Positions 41,479 to 50,608 of a DNA stretch of 64,000 nucleotides are shown piece after piece. Position 1 is the stretch's first letter; each line of letters starts with the position of its first letter. Below the pieces are notes generated by a model. The model worked only from the letters and a program-made list of their open reading frames with translations, was not told where the DNA came from and searched no databases. This stretch comes from DTU013 sp964490975. Its GTDB lineage: Bacteria > Bacillota > Clostridia > Acetivibrionales > DTU013. A program made the translations under genes and the position numbers. The stretch covers positions 14,036 to 78,035 of the forward strand of contig CAZBEQ010000012.1 of NCBI GenBank assembly GCA_964490975.1, in the 5' to 3' direction.

Positions 41479-42306
41479 ATGAAAAAGTATTATGGCAATG
41501 TTGTACTTATTACAGGGGCATCCTCCGGCATCGGAAAATCATGCGCTGAATATATAGCTGGCCTGGGCTACAAGGTCTATGGCACCTCTAGGAAGGCTCC
41601 TGAAAATGAGTTTGAAGTCAGGGAAAATGAGATAACCATGATCCGGATGGATGTATGCAGCGATGATTCCGTTAGTGCGGCAATTGAGAGGATCATTGAA
41701 CTCGAAGGTGAGATAGGTATCGTTGTCAATAATGCCGGTATGGGGATCGCGGGCGCTGTTGAAGATACATCTCCGCAAGAGGCTTTTTTACAGATGGATA
41801 CCAACTTTTTCGGAGTACACAGGGTCATACGGCAGGTGCTTCCGCATATGAGGAAGAAGGGCAGAGGGCTGATCATTAATATGTCATCTGTCGGAGCGCT
41901 TTTTCCGATACCTTATCAGTCCATGTATGTAGCAGCCAAGGCTGCTGTCGAAGGAATGACAGGAGCATTGAGGAATGAACTGAGACCATTTGGCATAAAA
42001 GTTGCATTTGTTGAACCCGGAGATACAAAAACCGGCTTTACAGGCAGCAGGATAATGACAAGCGAAAGCGGAGAGGAATCTGCATATAGCGAATATTGTA
42101 AAAAGTCCATTGCTGTTATGGAAAGGGATGAAACCAACGGCCCAGATCCGATTGTTGTCGCAAGGGTTATCGGAAGGCTGGCAAAGAGAAAAAACCCTCC
42201 TGTTTGCATAACAGTCGGGCTTCAGTACAAAATACTCGTATTTTTCAAAAGGCTTATTCCAAAATCTTTGGAATCCTATGTTTTATCAAAAATGTACAAA
42301 GGTTGA
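41479..42306 (+). CDS. Classical short-chain dehydrogenase/reductase
   Basis: 275 residues. NAD(P)-binding TGASSGIGKS, the NNAG motif (VVNNAGMGIAGA), catalytic Ser (NMSSVGAL) and YxxxK (YVAAK). The long C-terminus after ELRPFGIKVAFVEPGDTKTGF resembles the lipid-handling SDR group (1-acyl-DHAP reductase, 3-ketosphinganine reductase, retinol dehydrogenases). The substrate is not defined. The start ATG at 41479 follows GGGAGAAG. It is divergent from the alpha-oxoamine synthase, a pair that in sphingolipid synthesis performs consecutive steps. Confidence 0.85.
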   Translation: MKKYYGNVVLITGASSGIGKSCAEYIAGLGYKVYGTSRKAPENEFEVRENEITMIRMDVCSDDSVSAAIERIIELEGEIGIVVNNAGMGIAGAVEDTSPQEAFLQMDTNFFGVHRVIRQVLPHMRKKGRGLIINMSSVGALFPIPYQSMYVAAKAAVEGMTGALRNELRPFGIKVAFVEPGDTKTGFTGSRIMTSESGEESAYSEYCKKSIAVMERDETNGPDPIVVARVIGRLAKRKNPPVCITVGLQYKILVFFKRLIPKSLESYVLSKMYKG

Positions 42307-42312
42307 TCGATG

Positions 42313-43623
42313 CTATCTGAGGAGAGGGGAGTAATGCCTCTCCATTTTTCCTGTTGCAAGGACCTCCATGATCTTGCTTGCGCCGAGTTTTCTTGCATAA
42401 AGGAAGCCATCCCAGGCTGCAAGCGAGAGCTTGCCATCTACAAGGTAATCGGTGATCCATTCACTACAGTACTGAGGATCAGACTGGTGAAGACCGGCGC
42501 CGAGATCACGCAGCCAGCGCTGATTGTAGACTTCGTGAGGACCTATTGGCGGGGCGATTATGATCGGTATCCCAAGGCCGCAGTAGAAGGAAAGCTCTGA
42601 TGGTTTGGTCCACAAAATGTCGGTATCTCTCATAATTTCATTGAACTGCCGGAAGTATTCGTTTTTATCCTTATTAAAAATTATCCGGATTCCATCTGAC
42701 ATAGCTAATCCATATTTCTGTATAAGCTTTTCGAAATAGTCATTAACTTCCTGCCTGTGAGCAGCGATAAGATTCAAGCGGATCTTGCCTTCTTTGATCA
42801 TGTTTGACAGACTTTTCACGGCACTGCCCGCGATCTCAGCCTGAGCTCCGGCTCCGCCGACTGCATATGTCAATGTTATAGGGCCTGCTTCTTCGTTAGG
42901 ATCCCAATCGTCACCAAGATAGTATCTGACCTCTTCGCCGTGGATTACTCTGAAACGCTTTGTGGGATCGAGCCGGATCAATCTTTTTGCCAGATCCCTT
43001 CGCAGTATGCCCATATTTTTTCCTATATTCTCCTGTGGTAGAGGAAAGCCGGTCAGAAAGATCCTTTCATCCGGTACGCCATATTCCTTCAGACGCCGCA
43101 TAGCGTTGCCGCAGGGGGCAAAATATACGATCCTGCTCTCATGTGATCTTTCTGCTACCCAAACTCGGTTTATATCAGCATCACAAATAATACAGTAGAC
43201 AGGAAGGTCAGTAAGCTCTTCCGCTGCTATTGCCGCAGCATAGAACGATGTAACAACAGGCAGCCGCTGGGTGTCGAGCTTCAGGCTCATTCCCTTTCCC
43301 ATACCGCGGTCGATAAGCGTATAAAGTGATTTTACCTGCAGGGACGGTCCTGATTGATCGCGTCTGGGATAATAAGGCGAAATATTCTGGAGCTTTTCAA
43401 GGAAACTGAATAAATATGAACCGATGAGAGGAAGCCTTCTGATTCTTGATAAGGACTCATAGGAGTTCTGGAATATTTTCCATTGCCTCTTCTCCTTTTT
43501 TTGACACATTTCATCTTCGCCGAATAGCTGAACACCGCCATAGGCCAGATCCCTCAAAGGATATGTTGCTCTCTGATGGCCCAAGCCCATATTCGCAGAT
43601 ATGATCCATGCACTGTTTTCCAT
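42313..43623 (-). CDS. MGDG-synthase/MurG-like GT-B glycosyltransferase
   Basis: 436 residues. The start (IISANMGLGHQRATYPLRDL) and the tail (WTKPSELSFYCGLGIPIIIAPPIGPHEVYNQRW) match the monogalactosyldiacylglycerol synthase/processive glycolipid GT-28 group, where the second segment binds the UDP sugar. There is no signal peptide or membrane segment. Related Firmicute enzymes transfer sugars to diacylglycerol. GGAGGCGG lies before the ATG at 43623; the 40 codons upstream are hydrophobic-looking but have no ribosome site. It converges on the SDR with six bases between stops. Confidence 0.75.
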   Translation of the reverse strand: MENSAWIISANMGLGHQRATYPLRDLAYGGVQLFGEDEMCQKKEKRQWKIFQNSYESLSRIRRLPLIGSYLFSFLEKLQNISPYYPRRDQSGPSLQVKSLYTLIDRGMGKGMSLKLDTQRLPVVTSFYAAAIAAEELTDLPVYCIICDADINRVWVAERSHESRIVYFAPCGNAMRRLKEYGVPDERIFLTGFPLPQENIGKNMGILRRDLAKRLIRLDPTKRFRVIHGEEVRYYLGDDWDPNEEAGPITLTYAVGGAGAQAEIAGSAVKSLSNMIKEGKIRLNLIAAHRQEVNDYFEKLIQKYGLAMSDGIRIIFNKDKNEYFRQFNEIMRDTDILWTKPSELSFYCGLGIPIIIAPPIGPHEVYNQRWLRDLGAGLHQSDPQYCSEWITDYLVDGKLSLAAWDGFLYARKLGASKIMEVLATGKMERHYSPLLR

Positions 43624-43762
43624 ACGCCGCCTCCAGTAACAAAGGTTATGTAAGCATATAAATATTTTAGCAGATATTGACGGAGTATGAAAGATAAATA
43701 CTGAAATGATGCAAGCTTGATAAAAACAAAAAGAGATAAGCAACTAAGCCTATCTCTCGACT

Positions 43763-43833
43763 AACGTTATAACACTTCGGTTCAAAGAAAACTTTTCGAG
43801 AAGTGGGGGACATTTTTGACGCCTCGTTATAAA
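43763..43833 (-). repeat. Dispersed intergenic repeat, copy B
   Basis: On the minus strand: TATAACGAGGCGTC, AAAAATGTCCCCCACTTCTC, then TTTTCTTTGAACCGAAGTGT-TATAACG. The same blocks recur in copy C (50350-50485) in a rotated order, and the CCCCCACTT block resembles a REP. It lies beside the pspC gene. Confidence 0.55.
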
Positions 43834-43840
43834 CAGTTTT

Positions 43841-44047
43841 TTACCAATTGTTATATTTGCAGCTGCTGCGTCTGGGTATCACTATCCAGGCTATGAAATA
43901 TGCAAGTAGTCCGACCCCTTCCAGGAAAATCGAAAGGAACCAGAGCAGCCTGACGATCGTAGGGTCTATTCCAAAGTATTCTCCAATACCTCCGCATACG
44001 CCACCAATTTTTCTATTGGAATCAGATAAGTAAATTCTTCTATCCAT
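43841..44047 (-). CDS. PspC-domain small membrane protein
   Basis: 68 residues. The PspC signature is complete: RKIGGVCGGIGEYFGIDPTIVRLLWF, with a second helix EGVGLLAYFIAWIVIPRR. PspC proteins sense or respond to membrane stress. The ATG at 44047 sits 8 bases after AGGAG; a GTG at 44056 is too close to it. It is monocistronic. Confidence 0.85.
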   Translation of the reverse strand: MDRRIYLSDSNRKIGGVCGGIGEYFGIDPTIVRLLWFLSIFLEGVGLLAYFIAWIVIPRRSSCKYNNW

Positions 44048-44152
44048 ATCATACACTCCTTTTACAAATGATCTCTTTCAGCAATTTATGTTTTACATTA
44101 AATCATACGTATTGAAGGTGTACGTGTCTGATTTTATTTTCGCATTTTTATG

Positions 44153-44824
44153 TCAAGTTCTGATGAGGTCAGAAATCTTATTTTTCAGGATCATATCGGC
44201 AAAGCCTCCCGGCTTGATCCGTTCCTGGACTATGATACCGCCTCTTGTCTCATCACCATATCTGTGAAAGTCTGAACCGGACAGCATTTTCAGTTTGTTG
44301 TCCCGGGCAAATTCAAGGGCTAGATGGTTTGCTGAATCATGCCTCGGATTGCCATTATACACTTCGACTCCGTCAATGAGCTCAGGTGCGGCAGTTACCA
44401 TGTTTGCCCGGAAGGGGTGAGCCTGGACGATCACGATGCCGTTGCCTGCGGTTAGCTTCCGAAAGTTCTTCAGTCCGAGCTTGTATAGCTTTTTGTTCGC
44501 TTTGAGGAATTCCTCGTCAAAGCCATATATCAGATAGTCATTTGGATTCTCATCAAAACGCAGTTCCATACCAAGATGGATGTCCACACCGAGTTTTTGT
44601 CCCTCTTCAAGCGCACAATGATAGCCTTCCAGATAAAAGCCGATTTTTCTCTCCCATTTGCTCAATGGATACATATCAAAGAATCGCCTGGAATAATGGT
44701 CGGTTACAACAATACCTGTATACCCAGCTTCATGGTAAAGCCTTACTGCCGCGGCCGCAGGCACTTTCCCGCAGGGACTGGTTTCATTGGTGTGAAAATG
44801 TGTTTCGTATTTATATATATCCAT
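44153..44824 (-). CDS. PHP-domain metal-dependent phosphoesterase
   Basis: 223 residues. Motif 1 is HFHTNET near the N-terminus (His9, His11). Further metal ligands are VVTDHYS, GMELRFDE, VIVQAHPFR and SGSDFHRYGDE. PHP proteins hydrolyse phosphodiesters or phosphomonoesters, such as histidinol phosphate or nucleoside 3',5'-bisphosphate. The gene has no partner nearby to hint at the substrate. ATG at 44824 is preferred over a GTG at 44833. Confidence 0.85.
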   Translation of the reverse strand: MDIYKYETHFHTNETSPCGKVPAAAAVRLYHEAGYTGIVVTDHYSRRFFDMYPLSKWERKIGFYLEGYHCALEEGQKLGVDIHLGMELRFDENPNDYLIYGFDEEFLKANKKLYKLGLKNFRKLTAGNGIVIVQAHPFRANMVTAAPELIDGVEVYNGNPRHDSANHLALEFARDNKLKMLSGSDFHRYGDETRGGIIVQERIKPGGFADMILKNKISDLIRT

Positions 44825-44964
44825 AAAGTCCACTCTTAAGGCAAGTTTTTTCTGATTATAGCATATTTTTATTTAAATGTATTTATCGGGATGAATATTA
44901 TTATATAATATTTATTGGGAATGGCATGGAAAGTTAAGGCAAATTGGTAAGGGAGGACTTTTGT

Positions 44965-46161
44965 ATGATCAGGGAGGGTATTTTACGTTTCATATACCAG
45001 GCTGCCAGTATGCAGCGGTGGAATGATCATATCAGGCCGGGTAAAGGCTTTACCGAACTGGATAAGCAGGCGCATAAGCTCTTCTATGCGTATATTCTTG
45101 GAAAGCTTGAGGAGGAGACCTGCCCTGTTGACTGGATAAAGCTGATGGAAGGTGCAATATTCGAGTTCCTCCACAGGATATTGCTTACTGATATAAAACC
45201 AGCAATATTCCATATGCTTATGGAAAAGCATGGACAGCAGCTAAACAAGCTAGTGATGGACAGGCTTGCAGAGATCGGCATAAATGATATACCAAGGGGC
45301 TTCGGAAAGAGAATGGAACAGTACCTCTTGGATCCTGAGTACAGCTTGCATGAAAAAAAGATACTCAATGCATCGCACTATATGGTGACCAACTGGGAGT
45401 TTGACATAATATATCGTATGAACGAAGGCCTTTACGGAATTGAGGAGACAAAAAGGAATCTGCAGAAGCAGTTGGAGGAACACCAGAATATTGATGGCGT
45501 CCGTAAGCTTGTTTTCAACCAGGGAGCGTCGGATTTTCTCAACCTGATAGGACAGCTGAGGTTCCAGCAGAGATGGGCGCAGACACAGAGGATACCTGAG
45601 ACCTCGGTAGCAGGTCACATGTTGATAGTGGCGTTGTTTTCATATATATTGACTCTGGAGTTCGACGCGTGCGACAAGCGGAGGTATAATAATTTCTTTG
45701 CAGGCTTGTTCCATGACCTGCCGGAGGTTTTGACAAGAGATATAATATCGCCTGTGAAAAATTCTATTGATGGTCTGGGAGAGCTGATAAAGACGATCGA
45801 GGATATGCAGATGGAAGAGATGCTGCTCCCGTTACTGCCTGAAAAATGGAGGCAGGAGATACGATATTTTACTGAGGATGAATTTACATGCAAGATAGTT
45901 CTGGATGATAAAATCATACAGGTCAGCACTGATAAAATAAATGAATACTACAATGAGGATTTGTTTTCTCCTGTGGATGGCAGTATAATAGAGTTCTGTG
46001 ACAAGTTTGCCGCATATATGGAGGCATATCTGTCAATTAAGCATGGCATTTCTTCTAAAAATCTGGTTGATGGGCACAAGGATCTTTACAGCAGGTTCGC
46101 AAGGACTAATATTGCAGGCATTGATGCAGGTGTCCTGTTTGACTATTTCCGTCTGGACTAA
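44965..46161 (+). CDS. HD-domain phosphohydrolase (YfbR-like)
   Basis: 398 residues. The first 190 residues are helical with no recognised domain. The second half is an HD domain of the YfbR/5'-deoxynucleotidase class: QRWAQTQRIPETSVAGHMLI then FHDLPEVLTRDII and later a conserved Asp (EFCDKFAAYMEAY). These ligands hold a divalent metal and hydrolyse nucleotides. GGGAGG (44951-44956) sets the ATG at 44965. The next gene starts 37 bases after its stop, so the two are probably co-transcribed. Confidence 0.82.
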   Translation: MIREGILRFIYQAASMQRWNDHIRPGKGFTELDKQAHKLFYAYILGKLEEETCPVDWIKLMEGAIFEFLHRILLTDIKPAIFHMLMEKHGQQLNKLVMDRLAEIGINDIPRGFGKRMEQYLLDPEYSLHEKKILNASHYMVTNWEFDIIYRMNEGLYGIEETKRNLQKQLEEHQNIDGVRKLVFNQGASDFLNLIGQLRFQQRWAQTQRIPETSVAGHMLIVALFSYILTLEFDACDKRRYNNFFAGLFHDLPEVLTRDIISPVKNSIDGLGELIKTIEDMQMEEMLLPLLPEKWRQEIRYFTEDEFTCKIVLDDKIIQVSTDKINEYYNEDLFSPVDGSIIEFCDKFAAYMEAYLSIKHGISSKNLVDGHKDLYSRFARTNIAGIDAGVLFDYFRLD

Positions 46162-46198
46162 TGAAAGGGTCGGAGCTTTTGTTCTGAATGAGGATCGC

Positions 46199-46831
46199 AT
46201 GAATAAGCTTATGGGGTTTTATGAGTTGAAGAGTTTAAATATTCCTACAGTGCCGTGGAAGCTTTTCAGCACCGATACTGTGCTGGATCCTGACCTGCTG
46301 TGGACTGTAAGGGTAGCTACTACAGCCGGAAGCGACCTCAATCTGCCCAGAGCTGTTGGAGTGGGTGCCGATGAGGCTTATTTGAAGGGCAAGGCATTTC
46401 TTAAGGAATTTGCTTATAAAGGCATTGTTATATATTATCCCTACTTTATAGCTGAAAAGAGCGGAGTGCTGGATTTGAACAGCCAAAGGACCGTAATAGA
46501 GGCAGTTGAAAGGGATCTTTGGAATCTTGTGACCTATGGCAGAAAAAATGTTACTGTGATAGCGCAAACCGCCCAACCGCAAAGCGCAGGTGTACAAAGC
46601 GCAGCCGGAGATCTTCAATTTTCAGGAGATGAAGCCTTTCTCCTGCCTGATGAAATAAAGGAGCTTATTAGGTATGGTGCTTTAATACGCGGCAGATATA
46701 GGGATGAAATAAATGTGGGGGGCTCGATCCTTGCCGAGTGGAGCTATGCATACAACACTGATAGAAGTCACATGCCCGTCGGGGACAGATATCTGGTTTT
46801 CTATGAACTAAGAGGGCTCCCTGTGCTTTGA
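46199..46831 (+). CDS. Conserved hypothetical protein
   Basis: 210 residues, soluble, no signal peptide. It has blocks such as IPTVPWKLF, LLWTVRVATTAGSDLNLPRAVGV and YYPYFIAEKSGVLDLNSQRT, but I do not recognise a family; an ATP-grasp-like beginning is conceivable and not supported by clear motifs. The ATG at 46199 follows GAGG; a TTG at 46139 would add 20 residues (VWTNERVGAFVLNEDR). It follows the HD gene by 37 bases and overlaps the convergent YwaF-like gene by 31 bases. Confidence 0.6.
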   Translation: MNKLMGFYELKSLNIPTVPWKLFSTDTVLDPDLLWTVRVATTAGSDLNLPRAVGVGADEAYLKGKAFLKEFAYKGIVIYYPYFIAEKSGVLDLNSQRTVIEAVERDLWNLVTYGRKNVTVIAQTAQPQSAGVQSAAGDLQFSGDEAFLLPDEIKELIRYGALIRGRYRDEINVGGSILAEWSYAYNTDRSHMPVGDRYLVFYELRGLPVL

Positions 46832-47541
46832 TGTTTTTTGCCAGATGCAAAAGGCAGGTACAATAGTATGAATAATACCAGTGCCACTGCCTCAAGAGAT
46901 AATATGTACCATGGCCAGGGACCGAGCAGGTCCAGCAACGAACCGTCGGGTTTCCGGCTAAGGAAGAGGTAGTTCCCGCCTGTCAGTTTATTTATCGGTA
47001 TAATGATGGCAGCGTAGGCGTTTGTGATCAGGAATGTTCTGATGACTGATCTGCTGGATGGCCTGAATTTTTCAATTGCCAGTATATATACGCAGACAAA
47101 CAGGATAGCCCAGTGGGATATGAAGTACTGGTAATATACAAAGTGGGGGAAGGTATAAGGGCCTATTGAGGGAGTAAGCAGTGCCTGTGTCGCGCCTCCA
47201 AATCCCCAGTAGTAAAGCAGCTCCGACAACAGCTGTTTTTTTGTCAGCAGGACTGCTATTGTCAGGAAAAGTGAAAGATCGCACAGCTGCAGCGGAAGTG
47301 TGATCTCCAGTGACCACTCGCCAGCCGCTGTATACCAAATATAAATAGAAGCCTGCTGTATAGTAATAAATGCTGTAAGTATATATCTGAATGTTTTTTT
47401 TGCTTTGTCAGCTATTATAAGTTTTCGGAAAAAAACTAATGCTAAACACAAAATAACTGTGATTATCAGTGGTATTGTGTGATGCCACGAGTAAGGCACC
47501 ATATTTCCATTGCTTTCGCCAAAGATGATCCGGTTTTCCAT
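46801..47541 (-). CDS. YwaF-like (TIGR02206) integral membrane protein
   Basis: 246 residues from the ATG at 47541. Seven or so membrane helices. The family pattern includes SWHHTIPLIITVIL near the start, LPLQLCDLSLFLTIAVLL, YYWGFGGATQALLTPSI, FPHFVYYQYFISHWAI and TGGNYLFLSRKP. The function is unknown. GGGAGG is 11 bases from the ATG. The last 31 bases overlap the tail of the convergent hypothetical gene. Confidence 0.82.
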   Translation of the reverse strand: MENRIIFGESNGNMVPYSWHHTIPLIITVILCLALVFFRKLIIADKAKKTFRYILTAFITIQQASIYIWYTAAGEWSLEITLPLQLCDLSLFLTIAVLLTKKQLLSELLYYWGFGGATQALLTPSIGPYTFPHFVYYQYFISHWAILFVCVYILAIEKFRPSSRSVIRTFLITNAYAAIIIPINKLTGGNYLFLSRKPDGSLLDLLGPWPWYILSLEAVALVLFILLYLPFASGKKHQSTGSPLSS

Positions 47542-47724
47542 TTTATGGCCAGCCTCCCTTTCTGATATTTCTAACATATTCCATTATATCAATAAATATG
47601 TGATGGCGACAGGTTTCAGTAAAACGAACAGGTGAATATATTGATATTGACGTTACTATCCGTTTTCATTAGATACTAAAGTGATGGATGGTAAAAAACC
47701 CCTGACTGGTCAGTGAGGAATAGT

Positions 47725-48699
47725 ATGGACAGGAAAAATGCAGATGAGGGTACAAAGCCAAAACATATGAAGAAAAATTCAGTTAAAAAGAATCATATGT
47801 CGGAATATGTAACATCACAGCTTCCTGATGGTGCGGTGATCGACTTTATTTTTTATGAGGATTTCGATAATGATAGCCGGAAGGAGGCTGTCATTGGTAT
47901 TACCAGGTTTTCTCCTTTTCCGCCGGACTCTGCTGTTCTCATAATAAAAAAGGGAAAGCGGGGAGAAATAGGTCATGTTTGGCTAACATTACAGAATGAA
48001 GGCGCGGAGTGCGATGAAGCCGGTGTGTTCGATAATGCTGCAGTTGCCGACATAGATGGTGACGGACTGCCGGAGCTTGTGATTTCCCGTGTTATAAGCC
48101 ATGAACATGATATTGAGATACTGGTTGTTGACTGGATGGTACAAACCGCATATTTAGCGTGGCGCAGCGAAAGAACATTTTTTCATGGCAGCATGGAGGT
48201 GGATGACATCGATAATGATGGAATGAGCGAAATAATAGCTGAGTGTGGCACACAGGACGGCAATGATGTATTGTCATTGGAGAATGGCTGTTATCACGTC
48301 AGGGAAAGTTATCTGTACAAATGGGATGGAACAGGGCTCTTTTCCAGACCATACAACGTGAGCATGCCATATGTCAGCTACAATATTGCTGTGGATTTCT
48401 TGAAAATGTTATGGAAGCGCGATTTTAAACGAGCGTATGAGATGGTGATCCTACCTTCTTTTTTAGGCCTTGCCGGATTGGATGACAGCGGCGTGCAGGC
48501 ATTCAAAAATTATATCGAGAAAAGAATTTACCCTGCTCTGTCACGCAACATCATTAATGGGAAACTGATTCCTGCCGAACCCTATGATACCTGCTGCCGG
48601 TTTTCAGGTGTGGAGGATGATTTTACAATAGAGCTTATAAAGACCGGAAGCACTGCAAAAGTATGCAGCCTGATAATTTCAAAGAAAAATGTTGAGTAG
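47725..48699 (+). CDS. FG-GAP/VCBS-like repeat protein
   Basis: 324 residues, no signal peptide. Three calcium-binding-loop-like repeats (DFDNDSRKE, DIDGDGLPE, DIDNDGMSE) and beta-rich segments suggest a small beta-propeller, as in FG-GAP/VCBS domains. The second half (about residues 210-325) has no recognised domain. ATG at 47725 follows GAGG at 47713-47718; a GTG at 47713 is the alternative. Similar proteins are usually extracellular, so the lack of a signal is odd. Confidence 0.65.
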   Translation: MDRKNADEGTKPKHMKKNSVKKNHMSEYVTSQLPDGAVIDFIFYEDFDNDSRKEAVIGITRFSPFPPDSAVLIIKKGKRGEIGHVWLTLQNEGAECDEAGVFDNAAVADIDGDGLPELVISRVISHEHDIEILVVDWMVQTAYLAWRSERTFFHGSMEVDDIDNDGMSEIIAECGTQDGNDVLSLENGCYHVRESYLYKWDGTGLFSRPYNVSMPYVSYNIAVDFLKMLWKRDFKRAYEMVILPSFLGLAGLDDSGVQAFKNYIEKRIYPALSRNIINGKLIPAEPYDTCCRFSGVEDDFTIELIKTGSTAKVCSLIISKKNVE

Positions 48700-48864
48700 A
48701 ATGTTATCAAATTATGGAACATTACATGATATTTATTCGTCATATATCAAAGAATGACTTTTATTGAATACAAATCCTTGATATGATATTATGTTATTGG
48801 AATCATACATTTCATTTCATGTATTCTTTTTAAGTGTTCTTACGGAAGATAAGGAGGTATAAAT

Positions 48865-50226
48865 ATGGGAAATACCGCAAAGATATCTTTCTCCGCAGTT
48901 ACTCGCTTAGGTTCATCTTGTACGGTAAACAACGACAGGATTTTTGCTAACGGCAGATTTTTACGTCCAAGTGTAGCAGATTATGCACAAATATCACTTG
49001 ACGTTGTCGACACGAAGTTCCTTTTTTCATTATCAGGGAATATGGAAGATGATGAATCAGGCGTTTCTTTGACAAACGACTTGAAAAAATTTCAACAGAA
49101 GGCAATGTCAAGTTCGAAGGATATCCATATCAAGCTCGATGAGTTGGTACAGTGTGTTGAACAGTCAAGTAATCTGATACATAGCCTTTCACTTGGAGAG
49201 AACGATTTCGGAAACAGGAAGCCTTCCTTTGCAGGTATCCTGGTCGATCAGGGCAATATTGCCGCTGTCAATCTTGGCAGCTACAGAATATATAAACTGG
49301 AAGGCGATACCTTCAAGCTGCTTGTCAATGACTATAAGAGAGCGGAAAGACTGCTCAAAATGGGTATCTTGAACAATGAACAGGCAGAGATGCTGTCCAG
49401 TCAGCAAAAAGTATCGGTTGATGAAGGCAGGTCTACTGTCAAAAAGTCAGATGTAAATACGGTAAAGCCGGGCATTACATACCTGATATGCAGTACAGGA
49501 CTCACAAATTCTGTGAATGAGGATCAGATGTATGATATACTTGCTGAGAATCCTGAACCGGATGCAGCTGCAGGTGAGCTTATCGCAGAAGCTGCCAGGA
49601 ATGGAGCTGAAGAAGATGCGAGTGCGGTAGTGATCAAAATCCTGGAAGTCGGTGATCAACAGATCCAGACTCCCGGTCCCAGGACAGTCCAGACCAGGTC
49701 AGCCTCTGGAAAAGCTGTACATAGATATTCGTCGAATTCTGCAACAAAGCGGGATAGATCCATTGATATTGGGAAGATAGTATCGCTGGTGGTGCTTTTA
49801 TTCCTTGCGGCAGCTGTTTTGTTCGGTGGTTACAAGCTGTGGACCATGGTTAGGCCTCAGGCGCAGCAGGTATCATCCGGACAGGAGGACACAGATACTG
49901 TTGATAATGGAAATGACATCGCAGATCCTTCTTCATCTGTAAGCGAAAATACTGAGGATGCCGTTAAGCCTGAAGACAGCGCCCCATCAGCCGATGAACA
50001 GAACAATAGTGAAACCGCTCCGGATACAACTCCGGATGAAACGACGGATGTTGTTGGGACAGAAGGTACGACATACACGGTCAAATCGGGCGATATGCTG
50101 ATGGTTATAGCAAAAAAATTCTATGGGGACGAAAATAAGTACAAGCTCATAATGGATGCTAATGGAATCACAGATCCAAATAAGATTGCTGTTGGACAGA
50201 CATTGAAAATACCGCCTGTGGAATAA
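48865..50226 (+). CDS. Degenerate PP2C-like domain, TM helix and LysM
   Basis: 453 residues. The first 265 residues look like a PP2C phosphatase: VNNDRIF for the NEDR motif, NLGSYRIYKL for the GDSR-YRL strand and EEDASAVVI for the last metal motif. The metal-binding DG-GG loop reads GNMEDDESG and the Asp of GDSR is missing, so catalysis is doubtful. One helix (about 305-327), an acidic Ser/Thr/Pro linker and a LysM domain (YTVKSGDMLMVIAKKFYGDE) follow. The protein would sit with the PP2C part inside and LysM outside binding peptidoglycan. Its ribosome site is AAGGAGG. Confidence 0.75.
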   Translation: MGNTAKISFSAVTRLGSSCTVNNDRIFANGRFLRPSVADYAQISLDVVDTKFLFSLSGNMEDDESGVSLTNDLKKFQQKAMSSSKDIHIKLDELVQCVEQSSNLIHSLSLGENDFGNRKPSFAGILVDQGNIAAVNLGSYRIYKLEGDTFKLLVNDYKRAERLLKMGILNNEQAEMLSSQQKVSVDEGRSTVKKSDVNTVKPGITYLICSTGLTNSVNEDQMYDILAENPEPDAAAGELIAEAARNGAEEDASAVVIKILEVGDQQIQTPGPRTVQTRSASGKAVHRYSSNSATKRDRSIDIGKIVSLVVLLFLAAAVLFGGYKLWTMVRPQAQQVSSGQEDTDTVDNGNDIADPSSSVSENTEDAVKPEDSAPSADEQNNSETAPDTTPDETTDVVGTEGTTYTVKSGDMLMVIAKKFYGDENKYKLIMDANGITDPNKIAVGQTLKIPPVE

Positions 50227-50273
50227 GTACTAAAGAATTATTTCTAGTAAGGATGGAAAGGTTGCGTTGCAAT

Positions 50274-50296
50274 AGGCTGCGCAGCCTTTATTTTTT
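50274..50296 (+). terminator. Terminator after the PP2C-LysM gene
   Basis: The perfect 14-base palindrome AGGCTGCGCAGCCT (50274-50287) followed by a T-rich stretch. Confidence 0.6.
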
Positions 50297-50349
50297 ATGC
50301 GCCACTCATTAATACTTCTGCTAAGTGTAATTTGCGAAGCAAATTATAG

Positions 50350-50485
50350 CGTAACGAAAGATTTTCTTTGAAACGAAGTGTTATAACGAGGCGATAGATA
50401 TCCCCCACTTTTATAAGTGGCTGGTACCGATTTGCCTTTAAGGGGGCGGATATATCTCCCGCATCGTTGAAACACTGCTATAGCA
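50350..50485 (+). repeat. Dispersed intergenic repeat, copy C (composite)
   Basis: It contains AGATTTTCTTTGAAACGAAG-TGTTATAACGAGGCG, then ATATCCCCCACTT, then GGCGGATATATCTCCCGCA-TCGTTGAAACACTG, all blocks shared with copies A (39801-39850) and B (43763-43833). A further CCGAAGTGTTATAA lies at 50570-50577 and beyond. The 382-base gap 50227-50608 has otherwise only the terminator and no gene. Confidence 0.6.
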
Positions 50486-50608
50486 TAAGAATTTCCTTTG
50501 GAAATTTTATGCTTGGGTAAGAAAGTTTTTCTACAAACAAACAAACAAATCTCCATACCGAAGTGTTATAATAGGAGTATGAAAGAATTGGATTTACAGG
50601 GGGTATTT

